A DNA stretch of 64,000 nucleotides. It comes from Gammaproteobacteria bacterium. GTDB taxonomy: Bacteria > Pseudomonadota > Gammaproteobacteria > CAIRSR01. Shown here one piece after another: positions 38,075 through 48,808 of the stretch (within the stretch, counting starts at the first letter, position 1; each line of letters starts with the position of its first letter). Location: contig CAUYTY010000261.1 in NCBI GenBank assembly GCA_963575655.1, positions 1 to 64,000 on the forward strand, given 5' to 3'. The translations under genes and the position numbers were made by a program. A model generated the notes under the pieces. It had not been told where the DNA came from, did no database searches, and saw only the letters and a list, made by a program, of their open reading frames with translations.

Positions 38075-39775
38075 TCAGCCAGTTGGTTCTAGTAATGATT
38101 CAGTTAGCGGATAATAGGCTACTACTTCATTTCCTCGCCCTCGAAACTCCACCTTTCGACACAGATGGCGTACGAGAACGATGCCCCGCCCGAAGGGAAT
38201 ATGATCGTTGTCAATGATATGTCCATAGGCCGCATAGTTAAATCCCGGACCACTATCCATTACCCGCACTCGTAACATCGGGAAGCGCTCTTTTACAATG
38301 GATAGATCGATGGTGATGTAGCCCTCGCTGAGTGCGGCCATGCGTTCGGTGCGTAGATTGATATAACGCTCAAAACCGTCGGTTCCGTTTTTAATTCGAG
38401 AATCGAGGCCGAGCAATCCGTGATCTACGGCATTGTTGTACAACTCCGCGAGGATGACAAAAAAGTTACTGAGTTGATGTTCTTCCAGCCCTGCCTGACG
38501 ACACCAATCCAGTAAGAATGGCAATACATCGATCCCGCGCACTTCCTTATGTCCTAATCGCAGAGTCAGGTGCCACTGCCCCGTGTCGTGCGTAACTGGC
38601 AATGAATGAGGGTGAGGCTCTGCCACCAACGGGCAGGTGTCCTGACATTCCAGTACTACCAAAGAAACATCATCCAACTGAGGCGCTTCACCCAAATGGT
38701 GATGAAGTGCCGCAATGATGCGATTGAGTCGATCGTGGGGCTGCGTTTTAAGCAGAATGTGGGTAAGTCCCGCCATGCCGAAGGGAGTACTTTGGGAATC
38801 TTCGGCCTCCAACAAACCATCGGAGCACATCAGGAGTTGGCCGGAAACCGGCCACTGATAGACCTCCAAGGCGGCGCTAAAGGCGGTATCGACCAAGATC
38901 CCGAGCGGGGGATGTACCGAAGAAAAGGTGCGCAGCACCTCGCCCGCCTGATTTACAAATAGGGCAGCGGGGCATCCACCATTCCAGACGCTAAGGGTAT
39001 TACTGGAAAACTCGACCGAGACGAGTACCGCCGCAACGAAACGCTCGCGCGGCATGAGACGGCGAATCTTGCGATTCATCTCGATGGCGATACGGGAGAT
39101 GGGAAATCCTTTTTCTGTCATGCCATAGAAGACCTCAATGGTCGGCATAACGCTCAGTGCGGCTGCCAATCCATGGCCAGTGGCGTCAGCAAGGGCTACA
39201 TGCAGATCACCCGCTGGGGTACGGGCACAGGCGACGAGGTCACCACTGAAATTGAGCGCCGGAATGATCCGGTAATCCACAAGATCGTCATTCTCCTGCC
39301 CGAAACCCACGATCCGATCCATCACATGGGCGGCCAGGTGGCGCTCTTCCTCGGCTTTGTCCCGATAGTCTCTGAGCCCGACAAGACTTTCGGTAAGTTG
39401 TCCCTGAATAGTGGCAATCCGCTCCATCACCCGGATTTTTTCCCGGAGGATGGTGAAATTTACCGGTTTTGTCAGGTAATCATCTGCACCGCTGGTGATT
39501 CCCCGCACAAAGTCGACTTCTTCGCCCAGGGCGGTTAGCAGGATGATCGGAACCCAGTGAGGTTCCGCCAATTGGCGAATCCGAGCCATGGCTTCGAAAC
39601 CATCCATCACCGGCATCATGACATCCATCAGAATCAAATCCGGCCGCTCGGCTTGATAGCGCTCCACGGCCTGTGCCCCGTCCATGGCGGTGACTACCGA
39701 GTGCCCCCAAGTACGACAATAGGTAGATGCCGTGACTAGGTTAAGGCGATGGTCATCCACAATCAGGATCTTCAA
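38075..39775 (-). CDS. Response regulator with PP2C phosphatase and HATPase domains (HsbR/RsbU-like)
   Basis: 566 residues in three parts. A receiver (LIVDDHRLN; acceptor Asp in LILMDVMMPVMDG near residue 52) is followed by a SpoIIE/PP2C phosphatase domain (about 185-385; DLHVALADATGHGLAAAL, LLMCSDGLLEAED, LDDVSLVVLE) and a C-terminal anti-sigma-type HATPase (about 420-560; VILAELYNNAVDHGL, RVMDSGPGF). This is the layout of Pseudomonas HsbR, which both phosphorylates and dephosphorylates the STAS protein HsbA. A STAS gene lies 183 bp upstream on the same strand, so the pair is a probable partner switch under receiver control. Confidence 0.9.
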   Translation of the reverse strand: MKILIVDDHRLNLVTASTYCRTWGHSVVTAMDGAQAVERYQAERPDLILMDVMMPVMDGFEAMARIRQLAEPHWVPIILLTALGEEVDFVRGITSGADDYLTKPVNFTILREKIRVMERIATIQGQLTESLVGLRDYRDKAEEERHLAAHVMDRIVGFGQENDDLVDYRIIPALNFSGDLVACARTPAGDLHVALADATGHGLAAALSVMPTIEVFYGMTEKGFPISRIAIEMNRKIRRLMPRERFVAAVLVSVEFSSNTLSVWNGGCPAALFVNQAGEVLRTFSSVHPPLGILVDTAFSAALEVYQWPVSGQLLMCSDGLLEAEDSQSTPFGMAGLTHILLKTQPHDRLNRIIAALHHHLGEAPQLDDVSLVVLECQDTCPLVAEPHPHSLPVTHDTGQWHLTLRLGHKEVRGIDVLPFLLDWCRQAGLEEHQLSNFFVILAELYNNAVDHGLLGLDSRIKNGTDGFERYINLRTERMAALSEGYITIDLSIVKERFPMLRVRVMDSGPGFNYAAYGHIIDNDHIPFGRGIVLVRHLCRKVEFRGRGNEVVAYYPLTESLLEPTG

Positions 39776-39958
39776 GGCTTGTCCTGGTTCCGGTGAAGTA
39801 AAAAATCATCTAAAAGACTTAGGCAATCAGCGCATAAAAAGATGAGCCCCAAGGTCACCAAGAAAATTAAAACACCAAGACATCTTCGTGGAAAATGTCT
39901 CATTTTCTCGGCTTTTTGTTCTTTTATTGCCTTGTTTTTGCCTAGAGGAAGGGAGGGG

Positions 39959-40270
39959 TTAGCGCAACGTGAACAGTTTGTGGAAATTGGCAACCTCAAG
40001 AATCTGACGCACTGCGCCACGACTATTCACCAGACTAAGTTTGATGCCGGTGGGTTCGGCCTTTTCCCGAAGCAACAGCAGCATCCCTAGCGCGGAACTA
40101 TCCAGATAATTCACGTCGGAGAGATCTACATCGATAGACTTTATCGTGCTACGGCTCAGGACATTTTCATAACTGTCCCGGAATTCACGACTGGCATTAA
40201 AATCAAAACGACCCTCAAGCTTGATAGTTGCTTTCTGGTCAGTGTCACTGGTACTGATCTGCATGGGCAT
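39959..40270 (-). CDS. STAS-domain anti-sigma factor antagonist (HsbA-like)
   Basis: 103 residues, a single STAS fold: ATIKLEGRFDFNASREF, SIDVDLSDVNYLDSSALGML with the expected phosphorylatable Ser after Asp-Ser, and GIKLSLVNSRGAVRQILEVA. The start is taken at 40270 (MPMQISTSD), with GAGAG upstream; an earlier Met at 40336 would overlap the cheB end. It is the likely substrate of the PP2C/HATPase protein encoded next. In Pseudomonas the equivalent protein links flagellar and biofilm control. Confidence 0.88.
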   Translation of the reverse strand: MPMQISTSDTDQKATIKLEGRFDFNASREFRDSYENVLSRSTIKSIDVDLSDVNYLDSSALGMLLLLREKAEPTGIKLSLVNSRGAVRQILEVANFHKLFTLR

Positions 40271-40310
40271 AGGAAGTCTCTCTGCGTACTTTAAATTGAA
40301 ATGTGGCGTT

Positions 40311-41414
40311 TTATATTCGAAGCTGTCGACCACCACTGCGGGTTAGATAACTTAATATCTTACCAGAGATCTCTGATAATGGAGCCTGTTCGTCCACTGC
40401 CCCCATCATAAACGCCTCACGGGGCATACCGTAGACAATACAGGTAGCCTCGTCTTGGCCCAGGGTATAGGCACCGCTTTGTTTAAGTTCGAACATCCCA
40501 GCGGCTCCGTCCTTACCCATTCCGGTGAGGATCACCCCGATGGCGTTGCGCCCTACCGTACTCGCTGCGGCACGGAAGAGCACATCTACCGAGGGACGAT
40601 GGCGATTGACCGGAGGATCCTGGTTTACCCCTAGGACATAATCCGCCCCGGAACGCTTGACCACAAGATGGGAATCTCCGGGGGCGATATAGGCATGTCC
40701 TGGCAGCGCCCGCTCGCCGTTGACCGCTTCCTGAACGCGGATACGACACAAGCGGTCGAGGCGTTCGGCAAAAGATCGCGTAAAACCGGGAGGCATGTGT
40801 TGGGTAATCAGGATGGCGGGAGCATCAGGCGGCATCCCTAACAGTACATCCTTGATTGCCTCAGTACCACCCGTCGATGCCCCGATCACAATAATGCGCT
40901 CGGAACTATACCACATCGGCCTGGAATGCCCTGTGGTAACAGGTTCTGAAGTTGCGACGGTAGTTGGCGGTGCAGTAGCAGCCTTCGGAGTCGTGCGCAA
41001 CAGGTGTGGCCGAAAGCGGGCGATCGCAGCCGCACGGATCTTGTCGGTGATCTCAAGGGAGTAGTCTTCCATCCCCCGGCGAATGTCCATGCGTGGTTTG
41101 GATACTACGTCCACGGCTCCCAACTCCAAGGCACGGAAAGTAACTTCTGAGTCACGCTCGGTAAGGGAAGAGACCATCACCACCGGCATGGGCCGCAACC
41201 GCATCAGCCGCTCCAGAAAATTCAACCCATCCATACGCGGCATTTCTACGTCCAGGGTGAGAACATCTGGCTCTAGTGTCTTGATCTTCTCACGCGCCTG
41301 CAAGGGGTCGGCCGCAGTGCCAACCACCGTCATGTCGTGCTCTCGGTTGATGATCTCCGTGAGCACGCTACGGATGAGAGCTGAATCGTCGACCACCAGG
41401 ACCTTAATTGTCAT
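40311..41414 (-). CDS. cheB: Chemotaxis glutamate methylesterase
   Basis: 367 residues. The receiver domain carries acceptor Asp55 ([15 protein letters not shown]), a linker of about 40 residues rich in Ala/Thr/Pro follows, and then the methylesterase domain has the catalytic triad in [11 protein letters not shown] (Ser), TQHMPPGFT (His) and [11 protein letters not shown] (Asp). CheB removes methyl groups from MCPs for adaptation after phosphorylation by CheA. The start at 41414 ([11 protein letters not shown]) begins at the receiver; earlier Mets are not needed. It sits between the HD-GYP and STAS genes. Confidence 0.95.
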   Translation of the reverse strand: MTIKVLVVDDSALIRSVLTEIINREHDMTVVGTAADPLQAREKIKTLEPDVLTLDVEMPRMDGLNFLERLMRLRPMPVVMVSSLTERDSEVTFRALELGAVDVVSKPRMDIRRGMEDYSLEITDKIRAAAIARFRPHLLRTTPKAATAPPTTVATSEPVTTGHSRPMWYSSERIIVIGASTGGTEAIKDVLLGMPPDAPAILITQHMPPGFTRSFAERLDRLCRIRVQEAVNGERALPGHAYIAPGDSHLVVKRSGADYVLGVNQDPPVNRHRPSVDVLFRAAASTVGRNAIGVILTGMGKDGAAGMFELKQSGAYTLGQDEATCIVYGMPREAFMMGAVDEQAPLSEISGKILSYLTRSGGRQLRI

Positions 41415-41614
41415 AGATATGGGCTGACATGAAATACTGCAACGTTTTGATATGGTTTCTAGGCATAACAACCCCCGCATTCTAATTTTTCCCTTTAGAT
41501 TTTGTCTAGGACCATAAATGAGTCATTTTCTTTAGACATCGCCATATAGAAAAATGGGTTTGATTTGCCAATTTGCATTCCCCTGCGATGATATCCTACT
41601 AATGGTTTGTTTTA

Positions 41615-42832
41615 TTAATTCGTCGGATCGGCATAATATTCCGCAATCGTTCTAAACTCATCGACCACCCCCAGAAAGGCGTCCACTAGATCTGGATCGA
41701 AATGTGTTCCGCGTCCGTTTACCACGACATCGATGGCATCTTCAATAGACAGTGCGGGTTTGTAGGGGCGATGGCTAATGATGGCATCAAACACATCGGC
41801 GAGGGCCATCAGACGGGCAGGTAAAGGGATGGCATCCCCCGTGAGGCCCACCGGATAACCGGATCCATCCCAGTGTTCATGATGATAATGGGCAATCTCT
41901 TTGGTCAATTCGAGAAAGGCCAGCGGTGCCTCACGTTCCCCCTCTGCCAATACTGCCTCCGGGCCGAGCCGGGAATAAGCTTGTAGGGCTTGATATTCAC
42001 TCTCGGTACAGACTCGGCGCATCGCGTGGTCAATAACCTCCGCCCCAATTCGGCTGTGTTGTTTCATGACCTCGAATTCTTCCGGGGTCAGGCGGCCCGG
42101 TTTAAGGAGAATTTGATCGGAAATTCCCACCTTACCGATATCGTGCAATGCAGCAGCCCTGGTCATCAGATCGATAAAACGAGGAGTGAGGCGGTTGGCG
42201 TATTTAGGGTGACTCCGCAGTTTGCGAGCAAGAATGGTCACGTAGCCCTGGGTTCGGCGAATATGATTACCGGTCTCAAAATCACGGACTTCGGTCAGAT
42301 TAGCCAGTGCTTGTAGACTCACCTCTTGGATAATCTGATTTTCACGCATACGTCGCACGACCTCCCCCTCCAAAAAAGTGTTCTGGTCGTGTAACCAATC
42401 ACGCGCCCGCTTGAGCTCTAGATGAGTACGCACCCGTGCCAAGACAATGGCAGGGCGAATTGGTTTAGTGATGTAATCAACCGCGCCAAGGAAAAGTCCA
42501 CGTTCTTCGTCTTCGCTAGCATCCAACGCCGTTACGAAGATTACGGGGATATTGCGTGTAACCTCTTGGACACGCAGGCGTTCAAGAACGGCATAACCGT
42601 CCAATCCCGGCATCATAACATCGAGCAAGATTATATCCGGCAACGGTTCGGCGGTAGCAACCACCAGCGCCCGCGAGCCAGAACTAGCTACCTTTACACG
42701 GTAATAAGGTTGCAACAATCCGCCCAGAACAGTGAGATTCTCCGGGGTGTCGTCAACAACAAGGATGGTGGGTTGCTCCACACGAGAAGAACAACGCTGA
42801 ATAGGATCATCCCAGGAATTCGTGGCGATCAT
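41615..42832 (-). CDS. Response regulator with HD-GYP domain
   Basis: 405 residues. The receiver (TILVVDDTPENL; acceptor in DIILLDVMMPGLDG) is followed by a coiled-coil linker and an HD-GYP domain (about 185-395) with TRAAALHDIGKVGI, HSRIGAEVIDHA, HHEHWDGSGYPVGL and RLMALADVFDAIISHRPYK. HD-GYP proteins hydrolyse cyclic di-GMP, and the metal and GYP residues are intact, so activity is expected. The start at 42832 (MIATNSWDD) avoids overlap with the upstream channel gene. As part of the chemotaxis cluster it probably ties CheA signalling to cyclic di-GMP. Confidence 0.92.
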   Translation of the reverse strand: MIATNSWDDPIQRCSSRVEQPTILVVDDTPENLTVLGGLLQPYYRVKVASSGSRALVVATAEPLPDIILLDVMMPGLDGYAVLERLRVQEVTRNIPVIFVTALDASEDEERGLFLGAVDYITKPIRPAIVLARVRTHLELKRARDWLHDQNTFLEGEVVRRMRENQIIQEVSLQALANLTEVRDFETGNHIRRTQGYVTILARKLRSHPKYANRLTPRFIDLMTRAAALHDIGKVGISDQILLKPGRLTPEEFEVMKQHSRIGAEVIDHAMRRVCTESEYQALQAYSRLGPEAVLAEGEREAPLAFLELTKEIAHYHHEHWDGSGYPVGLTGDAIPLPARLMALADVFDAIISHRPYKPALSIEDAIDVVVNGRGTHFDPDLVDAFLGVVDEFRTIAEYYADPTN

Positions 42833-42873
42833 TTTTACATCTCGTGCATGGCACCATCCTTGGCCCTCAAATA

Positions 42874-43860
42874 TCAGGATACCGCTCCCCATACCAACAG
42901 GGCATTGACGGCAATATAACTTACAACGTAGACCCCACCAGCCCAACGACTAAAACGGTAAAGATTTCCAATATTCCATCGTTCGCGTGTTACCAAAATC
43001 ATCATAGCGCACCCTCCCAACACGATAAAATATAAGAAAGTAATAAAATGTAACCGATCAACCAGCGTTAATGCCTCACTACGGCCAATTACAGTATCTG
43101 CGGCACGTAAATTAATTACTGCGGCAAACAGCGAACCCACCATGGCACTCAAAGCTGCATTTACTAGTTGCGGAGTTTTCTGAATTTGCGGCAGTAGAGG
43201 AAAACAAAAAGCAGTAATTAGAAAAGAAACATAGAGTGCGGTATGCAATTTTATAAACAATATCCGCGAGACGCGCTCCAATTCTATATTGATGCGAATC
43301 TGACTATAACTGCTCTTTGGTGGTGCGCTTGGGTCCCCAAAGTTGCTATTGTAGTCACGCTGGGTATTTTCCACGGTCATTTTGCGGATGGCAAAACCAT
43401 CGATAACAATATCTTTAGCGTATCCGTCGTTTTTTGCATCATCGACATACCGGAAATGATTTATATCATCCTGGGCCTCTTCCATAATAATCGATAGGGT
43501 ATGGCGTTCAAAAGGAAAATTGCTCATATCCCAGGAATGACGAAAGGTACCTTGGATCTTCTGCTGTGACCAGGTCTGATTTTCTTTTTGTTGAGTAGTC
43601 TGAAGACTTATTGTGGCTGACTTAGCATTTACCAACTCCAGTGTCTTGAGTGGTTGGAGACGAGAGTTCTCATAATCGGTCCATACCCAGAAATCCGCCC
43701 CAAAGGTATTCGCCGCGAAATTAAGATCATGTATCGATATTACGTAGGCGCCAAGCGTGGCCTGGTCGGGTGCCCCGTTGGGCGCGGCATCCGCCCAGGC
43801 ATATCCCGTAACAAATACCAAGGCGACAAGTTCAATCAAATTACGGAGTAACCAGTTCAC
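42874..43860 (-). CDS. Pentameric ligand-gated ion channel homologue (Cys-loop/pro-loop superfamily)
   Basis: 328 residues. A signal peptide (LIELVALVFVTGYAWA, residues 9-24) is followed by a beta-rich extracellular domain (about 30-198). The superfamily loop appears as DMSNFPFERHTLSI (111-124) with the central Pro; the flanking cysteines of eukaryotic receptors are absent, as in other bacterial members. Four membrane helices follow: about 201-224, 232-253 (pore-lining, NAALSAMVGSLFAAVINL), 267-290 and 305-327. The intracellular M3-M4 loop is short. A GTG start has AGAGGT six bases upstream. It lies in the chemotaxis cluster between cheD (56 bp) and the HD-GYP gene (41 bp), same strand. Ligand and ion selectivity cannot be read. 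Confidence 0.8.
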   Translation of the reverse strand: MNWLLRNLIELVALVFVTGYAWADAAPNGAPDQATLGAYVISIHDLNFAANTFGADFWVWTDYENSRLQPLKTLELVNAKSATISLQTTQQKENQTWSQQKIQGTFRHSWDMSNFPFERHTLSIIMEEAQDDINHFRYVDDAKNDGYAKDIVIDGFAIRKMTVENTQRDYNSNFGDPSAPPKSSYSQIRINIELERVSRILFIKLHTALYVSFLITAFCFPLLPQIQKTPQLVNAALSAMVGSLFAAVINLRAADTVIGRSEALTLVDRLHFITFLYFIVLGGCAMMILVTRERWNIGNLYRFSRWAGGVYVVSYIAVNALLVWGAVS

Positions 43861-43916
43861 AAGAGACCTCTATGCGCTAATTGAACTATATCAGTGCGGA
43901 TATTAATTTTCTATCG

Positions 43917-44519
43917 CTAGAAAAGCTCAGCCCCGCCTCCGATTGGTACCGTATCGATGGCATGGCTATAGGCTCGTTCACGATTGATCAGGGTATTGTT
44001 GTGCAGCGTACGTAACTCGCGCACTAATACCCGCCCCGTGTCTGGAAAGAAATAGACCTTGCGGGGATAGACCCCCCCCAAATCGGAAGCCAACAGGCGG
44101 ATGCGTTCACGATCTAGATATTGGAGCACAAAGGCAGTATTGCGTGCCCCGACATCGGTAACACCGGCTAGCACCCGCCCCGCGCCAAACACCTTTGCCT
44201 CCAGGCGGGAACGGCTGGCCCCCATTTTGAGCAGGTGGTTGATGAGGAGCTCCATTGCGTAGGCGCCGTAGCGGGCAGACAGACTCAGGACGCTGTCCGG
44301 GTCGCCGCCGGATTCGGGCAACATAAAGTGGTTCATCCCTCCGATACACAATACGGGATCACGGATACAGGCGGCTATACAGGAACCCAGCACCGTAACC
44401 AGTACCATATCGCGCGACGTAACGTAATATTCGCCAGGCAGGATCTTGGCGGCTTGGCAATTGAATTGTCGATCCAGGTAGAGGTTCGGTGCTAGATGCT
44501 GGATACCCTCGTCCGTCAT
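43917..44519 (-). CDS. cheD: Chemoreceptor glutamine deamidase CheD
   Basis: 200 residues with the CheD core: the catalytic Cys in TVLGSCIAACIRDP, the His in GGMNHFMLPE, and EAKVFGAGRVL. CheD deamidates receptor glutamines and can interact with CheC-type phosphatases (none seen here). The ATG at 44519 is 2 bases after the cheR stop, so the two are coupled. The C-terminal tail of about 40 residues is longer than in minimal CheD proteins. Confidence 0.93.
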   Translation of the reverse strand: MTDEGIQHLAPNLYLDRQFNCQAAKILPGEYYVTSRDMVLVTVLGSCIAACIRDPVLCIGGMNHFMLPESGGDPDSVLSLSARYGAYAMELLINHLLKMGASRSRLEAKVFGAGRVLAGVTDVGARNTAFVLQYLDRERIRLLASDLGGVYPRKVYFFPDTGRVLVRELRTLHNNTLINRERAYSHAIDTVPIGGGAELF

Positions 44520-44521
44520 TA

Positions 44522-45427
44522 CTATCTCCGCGTCTTGGCAGCAATTGCCTGAGGAGTCAGGCAATAAACGGTCTGACCTAAAGGCTTCACCAGATCAGAG
44601 ACATGTTGAAGACTCTCGGCATGGCCCATGAATAACAACCCGTCAGGAGCGAGTACTCGCACAAACCCCTCCACGACCTCGCGCTGCGTTGGTTTATCGA
44701 AATAAATCATCACATTGCGACAGAATATGGCATCCAAGGGGGGCTCTACCTCCCAGGTCTCACCGAGTAGATTGAGTTGACGGAAGGTTACGAGATTCTG
44801 GATCTCGGGACGTACTCGGGCATAGCCCTCTTGCTGACCGGTACCACGCAGAAAAAAGCGACGTAGGCTTGTGGCAGGCAGACGATTTACAGCATCCAGC
44901 GGATAGATTCCCGCTTGTGCCCGTTTTAGAACATCGGTATCGATATCGGTGGCAAGTAGTCGTATCGGCGGGCTGAGAGTATTAAAACCTTCCGCTAAGG
45001 CAATGGCCATGGAATAAGGCTCTTCACCCGTAGAAGAAGCGGAACTCCACACCCGCACAACACCGTGCCCTTGAGCTATCCGAGCCTTGGCGTGTTGCAC
45101 CAGAAGTGGAAAGTGGTGCTCCTCGCGGAAGAAATAGGTGAGATTGGTGGTCAAGGCATTGAGAAAAGATTGAACTTCGACCCCTCCTTTCTCTACTTGA
45201 TCGAGATAGGCCCGAAATGAAGATAGATTTAGCGCCCGCAAGCGACGTACCAGACGGCTGTAGACCATATCCCGCTTGTGAGGTCCAAGACTGATACCCG
45301 CCAGACGATAAGCTAATTCTCGGACTCGAGTAAAATCGGCCTCACTCAGAGTGAACTGATGGAGGGGATCACCTGAGGAGCGGCTTGAGGTTTCCGGAGA
45401 CGCCGCCACAGGGGTTTGATTACGCAT
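44522..45427 (-). CDS. cheR: Chemoreceptor methyltransferase CheR
   Basis: 301 residues. The N-terminal helical domain is followed by LTTNLTYFFREEHHFPLL, the SAM site VWSSASSTGEEPYSMAIAL and FCRNVMIYFDKPTQ. It methylates receptor glutamates and is opposed by CheB in the same cluster. The start is 3 bp after the upstream MCP stop. A second CheR, with TPRs, is at 6907. Confidence 0.95.
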   Translation of the reverse strand: MRNQTPVAASPETSSRSSGDPLHQFTLSEADFTRVRELAYRLAGISLGPHKRDMVYSRLVRRLRALNLSSFRAYLDQVEKGGVEVQSFLNALTTNLTYFFREEHHFPLLVQHAKARIAQGHGVVRVWSSASSTGEEPYSMAIALAEGFNTLSPPIRLLATDIDTDVLKRAQAGIYPLDAVNRLPATSLRRFFLRGTGQQEGYARVRPEIQNLVTFRQLNLLGETWEVEPPLDAIFCRNVMIYFDKPTQREVVEGFVRVLAPDGLLFMGHAESLQHVSDLVKPLGQTVYCLTPQAIAAKTRR

Positions 45428-45430
45428 TAA

Positions 45431-48400
45431 TTATTCCTCCGCCATTGATGGATCGAGGTGGAACACATCCACCGCCATACGTAGCTCTTGCGCTTGTTCG
45501 GTGAGCCCTTCTGCGGCGGCGGTGGCCTCTTCGACCAGGGCAGCGTTTTGTTGGGTGGCCTCGTCCATTTGGGACACTGCCTGATTGACTTGCTCGATTC
45601 CCTCACTTTGTTCTTTACTAGCGGCACTGATCTCGGCCATCAGGTCGGTAACCCGTTTGACTGCCTGCACGATCTCGTTCATCGCTTGACCAGCCTGCTC
45701 TACCAATCGGCTCCCGTTGCTGACCTGGATGCTCGATGTGCCGATTAATCCCTTGATCTCTCTGGCCGCTGTGGCGGAACGCTGGGCAAGGTTACGCACC
45801 TCGGTCGCGACTACGGAGAATCCTAACCCCTGTTCTCCAGCACGTGCCGCCTCGACCGCTGCGTTGAGGGCCAAAATGTTGGTCTGGAAGGCGATGCCAT
45901 CAATGACCGTAATGATATCGGCGATTTTAGCCGAGCTTTCGGTAATCGAGCCCATCGTACTCACTACCTCCCCCATTAACTCCCCCCCACGCTCGGCGAC
46001 CTCCCGTGCTCCCTGGGCGAACTGATTGGCCTGCTCCGCGTTGGCCGCATTTTGTTTGACAGTGGAGGTTAGTTCTTCCATGGTCGCGCCCGTCTCCTCT
46101 AGGGACGCGGCTTGTTGCTCGGTGCGCCTAGAGAGGTCGGCGTTGCCTGTAGCAATCTCCTGCGAGGCCGACTCGATGGATTGCGCAGAGGTACGGATAC
46201 TGCCCACTAGAACCCCCAACTGATGAGTCGTTTCGTTGAGATGGTCACGAATGCGGGCAAAGGCGCCATCGTAATTGTTATCGATGCGAGCAGTGAAGTC
46301 GCCTTTGGCCATCGATTCCAGTGCTCGGACGGTACTGGTCACGGCGTCTTCCACCGTATTCAGCAGTCGATTGAGGGCCTCCGCCAGTGTATAGAAAAAG
46401 CCTTCCTTACCAGCAAGTTCGAGACGTTGCCCAAGGTCGCCGGCATCGGCGGCGCGCACCATCCCCTCCACCTCACCTTGGGTCTGGCGAAGGGTGGTAA
46501 CGTCTGTCCATTCAACGACACTGCCAAGGCGCACCCCCTCATGATTGACTACGGGATTTGCCACTAGATCAAAATGACGCCCAGCCAGAGACAGGCTATG
46601 ACGACCGGAATTTGTTTCCAGATCAAGATTTTTTCCTCCCAGGGCCACAATCTCGGCAAGATTCGTCCTCACCAACCGCCGGCTGTCGAAACTTGGCAGA
46701 TGAGTGCGAAGGGTTCCCTCAATTGCGGTAAACAGGTTAGTAACCGCAGGATTAGAATAGAGCACCTGCATCTTGGAGTCAGTAATAATCACTCCGGTAG
46801 AGACATGATCGAGGGCATGACGTATCCGTAGATTTTCATCGGAAGCGCGGCGTGCCTCACTCATATCGAAACCGAGTTTGACCTGCATAATCTTGATGGC
46901 ATCGAGGAGATGACCAATCTCGTCGTGGTGGACAACGGTAATATCATTTTCGTAGCAACCGTCACCAATTCGATCGAAGATCTCCGCAGCCTTTGAGAGC
47001 GGACGAGTAATTGCCCGTGCCAGGACCAAACCAATCAGTATGGCCACCAATAGAAACAATGCGACCGTTCCCAAGGTACCATAGAGACGGGTGGCCAAGG
47101 TATTGAAACGAATATCAAGCAGTTCAACCAAAGCCGGGGTTGCACTATCGAAGATATCAAAGGCGGCGGTAATGGCAGTGGTTGCACTATCAAATACTTC
47201 CTTGGCATTGACGGTTATACCATCCGCTCCAAGTAATCCCTGTTCGACCAAGGCCTGAAAGGTAGCGATTCGCTCATCAAAGACCCGAATACGACCTTCA
47301 ATACTTTCCTTGAGGTGAGAATTGTAACCCACGGCAATGGCAAGCCCTTCTGTCATCGCTTTGGCATTGACTTTGGTATCGGCCAGCAGGGAAATGATCT
47401 GCTCCCGTTGACCAGGAAGAAAAACACGTTTGGCGGCAGCCCCTGACCCCTTCGCACGAGACTGTCCCATGCTTTCGGTCAAAGGGGGGATACGGTTGAC
47501 TACCACATCCATTAGATAATAGATATCTAATTGAGAATTTAGTACCAAACCCGAACCATCTTCTACGTGACGAATTAATTTGAGGAGTGCGCTAATCAGA
47601 TCGGTATGGTTGGAGAAACTATCCGGGGCGGTCATTCCCCATACTTGTTCACGTAGGGATTGCCAACGAGTAGTCAAGGCCGCTAATGGAGCAGCGGTGG
47701 TAAATCCAGCCCCTTTTTCGGCTTCTACTTGGGAAAGATGCTGAAAGTCCGCCTTGATTCGTTCTTCCAGCGCCAACATTCGCGGTTTAAAGGAGGTATC
47801 CCCATTGAGGAAGGCGCTAGACATTCCCCGATGCTGCTGGAGATGCTCAAGCGGAGCGCGCAAGGCAACCACGTAGGCAAGTCCACGTTGTTCTATTACG
47901 TCATCGCGAATTTTCTCGTTGATTTCCATTGCCAACAAGCCAATCGCCAGCGCCAAGGGTACGGCCATGGCAATGCCAATGGTTAGAAATTTCTGCCAGA
48001 CTCGGAGACGCCTAAAGAAATTGAATTTTGTCCCAGATTTGTGCTGACTACGTCTCTCGCGCAGGTCTCGAAAGTAGGATTCAGCTTGGCGCACGTCCTC
48101 TGGTGTGGGACGAGTCCGCGTTGCCATATAGCCCACCATTCGACCGTGTTCGCGTAATGGCGCGATTTGGGCCTTGACCCAGTAGAAATCTCCGTTCTTA
48201 CAACGATTTTTGAGTATTCCGCTCCACGGTCGATCCGCCTTGAGGTGTTGCCAGAGTTCCGTATAAACCACCGCAGGCACGTCAGGGTGACGCAGCAGAT
48301 TGTGCTTGGCCCCCAACATTTCTTGATCCGTAAATCCAGAAAATTCCGAAAAGAGGGGATTGACGTAAGTGATCACCCCATCAAGGTCGGTCTTGGAAAC

Positions 48401-48460
48401 CAACGGAACCCCTTCCGGGAAGGGGCGCTCACTACCGGTAAGATGCGAATAATGATTCAT
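45431..48460 (-). CDS. Methyl-accepting chemotaxis protein, PAS plus periplasmic helical domain, HAMP, PAS, MCP
   Basis: 1009 residues. An Aer-type PAS ([17 protein letters not shown], residues about 22-120) precedes a membrane segment near 165-185, a helical periplasmic region (about 190-455) with [14 protein letters not shown], and a second membrane segment ([16 protein letters not shown]). Then come a HAMP, a second PAS-like region near 560-670, and a signalling domain with the hairpin [20 protein letters not shown]. The cytoplasmic N-terminal PAS could sense redox or oxygen; the periplasmic part resembles NIT-like helical sensors but I cannot assign a ligand. The CheR-binding C-terminal pentapeptide is not present. 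Confidence 0.9.
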   Translation of the reverse strand: MNHYSHLTGSERPFPEGVPLVSKTDLDGVITYVNPLFSEFSGFTDQEMLGAKHNLLRHPDVPAVVYTELWQHLKADRPWSGILKNRCKNGDFYWVKAQIAPLREHGRMVGYMATRTRPTPEDVRQAESYFRDLRERRSQHKSGTKFNFFRRLRVWQKFLTIGIAMAVPLALAIGLLAMEINEKIRDDVIEQRGLAYVVALRAPLEHLQQHRGMSSAFLNGDTSFKPRMLALEERIKADFQHLSQVEAEKGAGFTTAAPLAALTTRWQSLREQVWGMTAPDSFSNHTDLISALLKLIRHVEDGSGLVLNSQLDIYYLMDVVVNRIPPLTESMGQSRAKGSGAAAKRVFLPGQREQIISLLADTKVNAKAMTEGLAIAVGYNSHLKESIEGRIRVFDERIATFQALVEQGLLGADGITVNAKEVFDSATTAITAAFDIFDSATPALVELLDIRFNTLATRLYGTLGTVALFLLVAILIGLVLARAITRPLSKAAEIFDRIGDGCYENDITVVHHDEIGHLLDAIKIMQVKLGFDMSEARRASDENLRIRHALDHVSTGVIITDSKMQVLYSNPAVTNLFTAIEGTLRTHLPSFDSRRLVRTNLAEIVALGGKNLDLETNSGRHSLSLAGRHFDLVANPVVNHEGVRLGSVVEWTDVTTLRQTQGEVEGMVRAADAGDLGQRLELAGKEGFFYTLAEALNRLLNTVEDAVTSTVRALESMAKGDFTARIDNNYDGAFARIRDHLNETTHQLGVLVGSIRTSAQSIESASQEIATGNADLSRRTEQQAASLEETGATMEELTSTVKQNAANAEQANQFAQGAREVAERGGELMGEVVSTMGSITESSAKIADIITVIDGIAFQTNILALNAAVEAARAGEQGLGFSVVATEVRNLAQRSATAAREIKGLIGTSSIQVSNGSRLVEQAGQAMNEIVQAVKRVTDLMAEISAASKEQSEGIEQVNQAVSQMDEATQQNAALVEEATAAAEGLTEQAQELRMAVDVFHLDPSMAEE

Positions 48461-48808
48461 GGATGTCTATAACTCTCGGCCAGAGATCTCAACAAAGGGG
48501 GGGCAATAAAACTGTTCGTGGGCTAGAAGAATAAATAAAGCAGTGCCATGAAAAATGTTAGACAATAAAACTTAAGCCGAACGATTTTTAGATATTTAAC
48601 TGCAAGCTGCCACTTACGGCTCACTCAATCATTATTCCGGCAGGAATTATCGGAATGACGACCTAATGAGTTAACAACCACCTGGATTATTTGGTCTCTT
48701 TGAGGGATCTTGCGTAGTTTGCAATCAATATTGCTCCTGGATAACTATGTCAACGGCATGATTATTCGGAATAATTAATTTGGTTGTGAGTCACACAAGA
48801 ACCCAAAC
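48461..48808. other. Intergenic region between two MCP genes, left part
   Basis: It contains a decayed type D TIR copy (about 48600-48700, left end CAAGCTGCCACTTA, interior ATTCCGGCAGGAATTATCGG). Its right part (from about 48755), running into the adjoining pseudogene, resembles 49530-49625: a short shared sequence with an AGCCAGCGGAAT hairpin. No intact gene. Confidence 0.55.
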
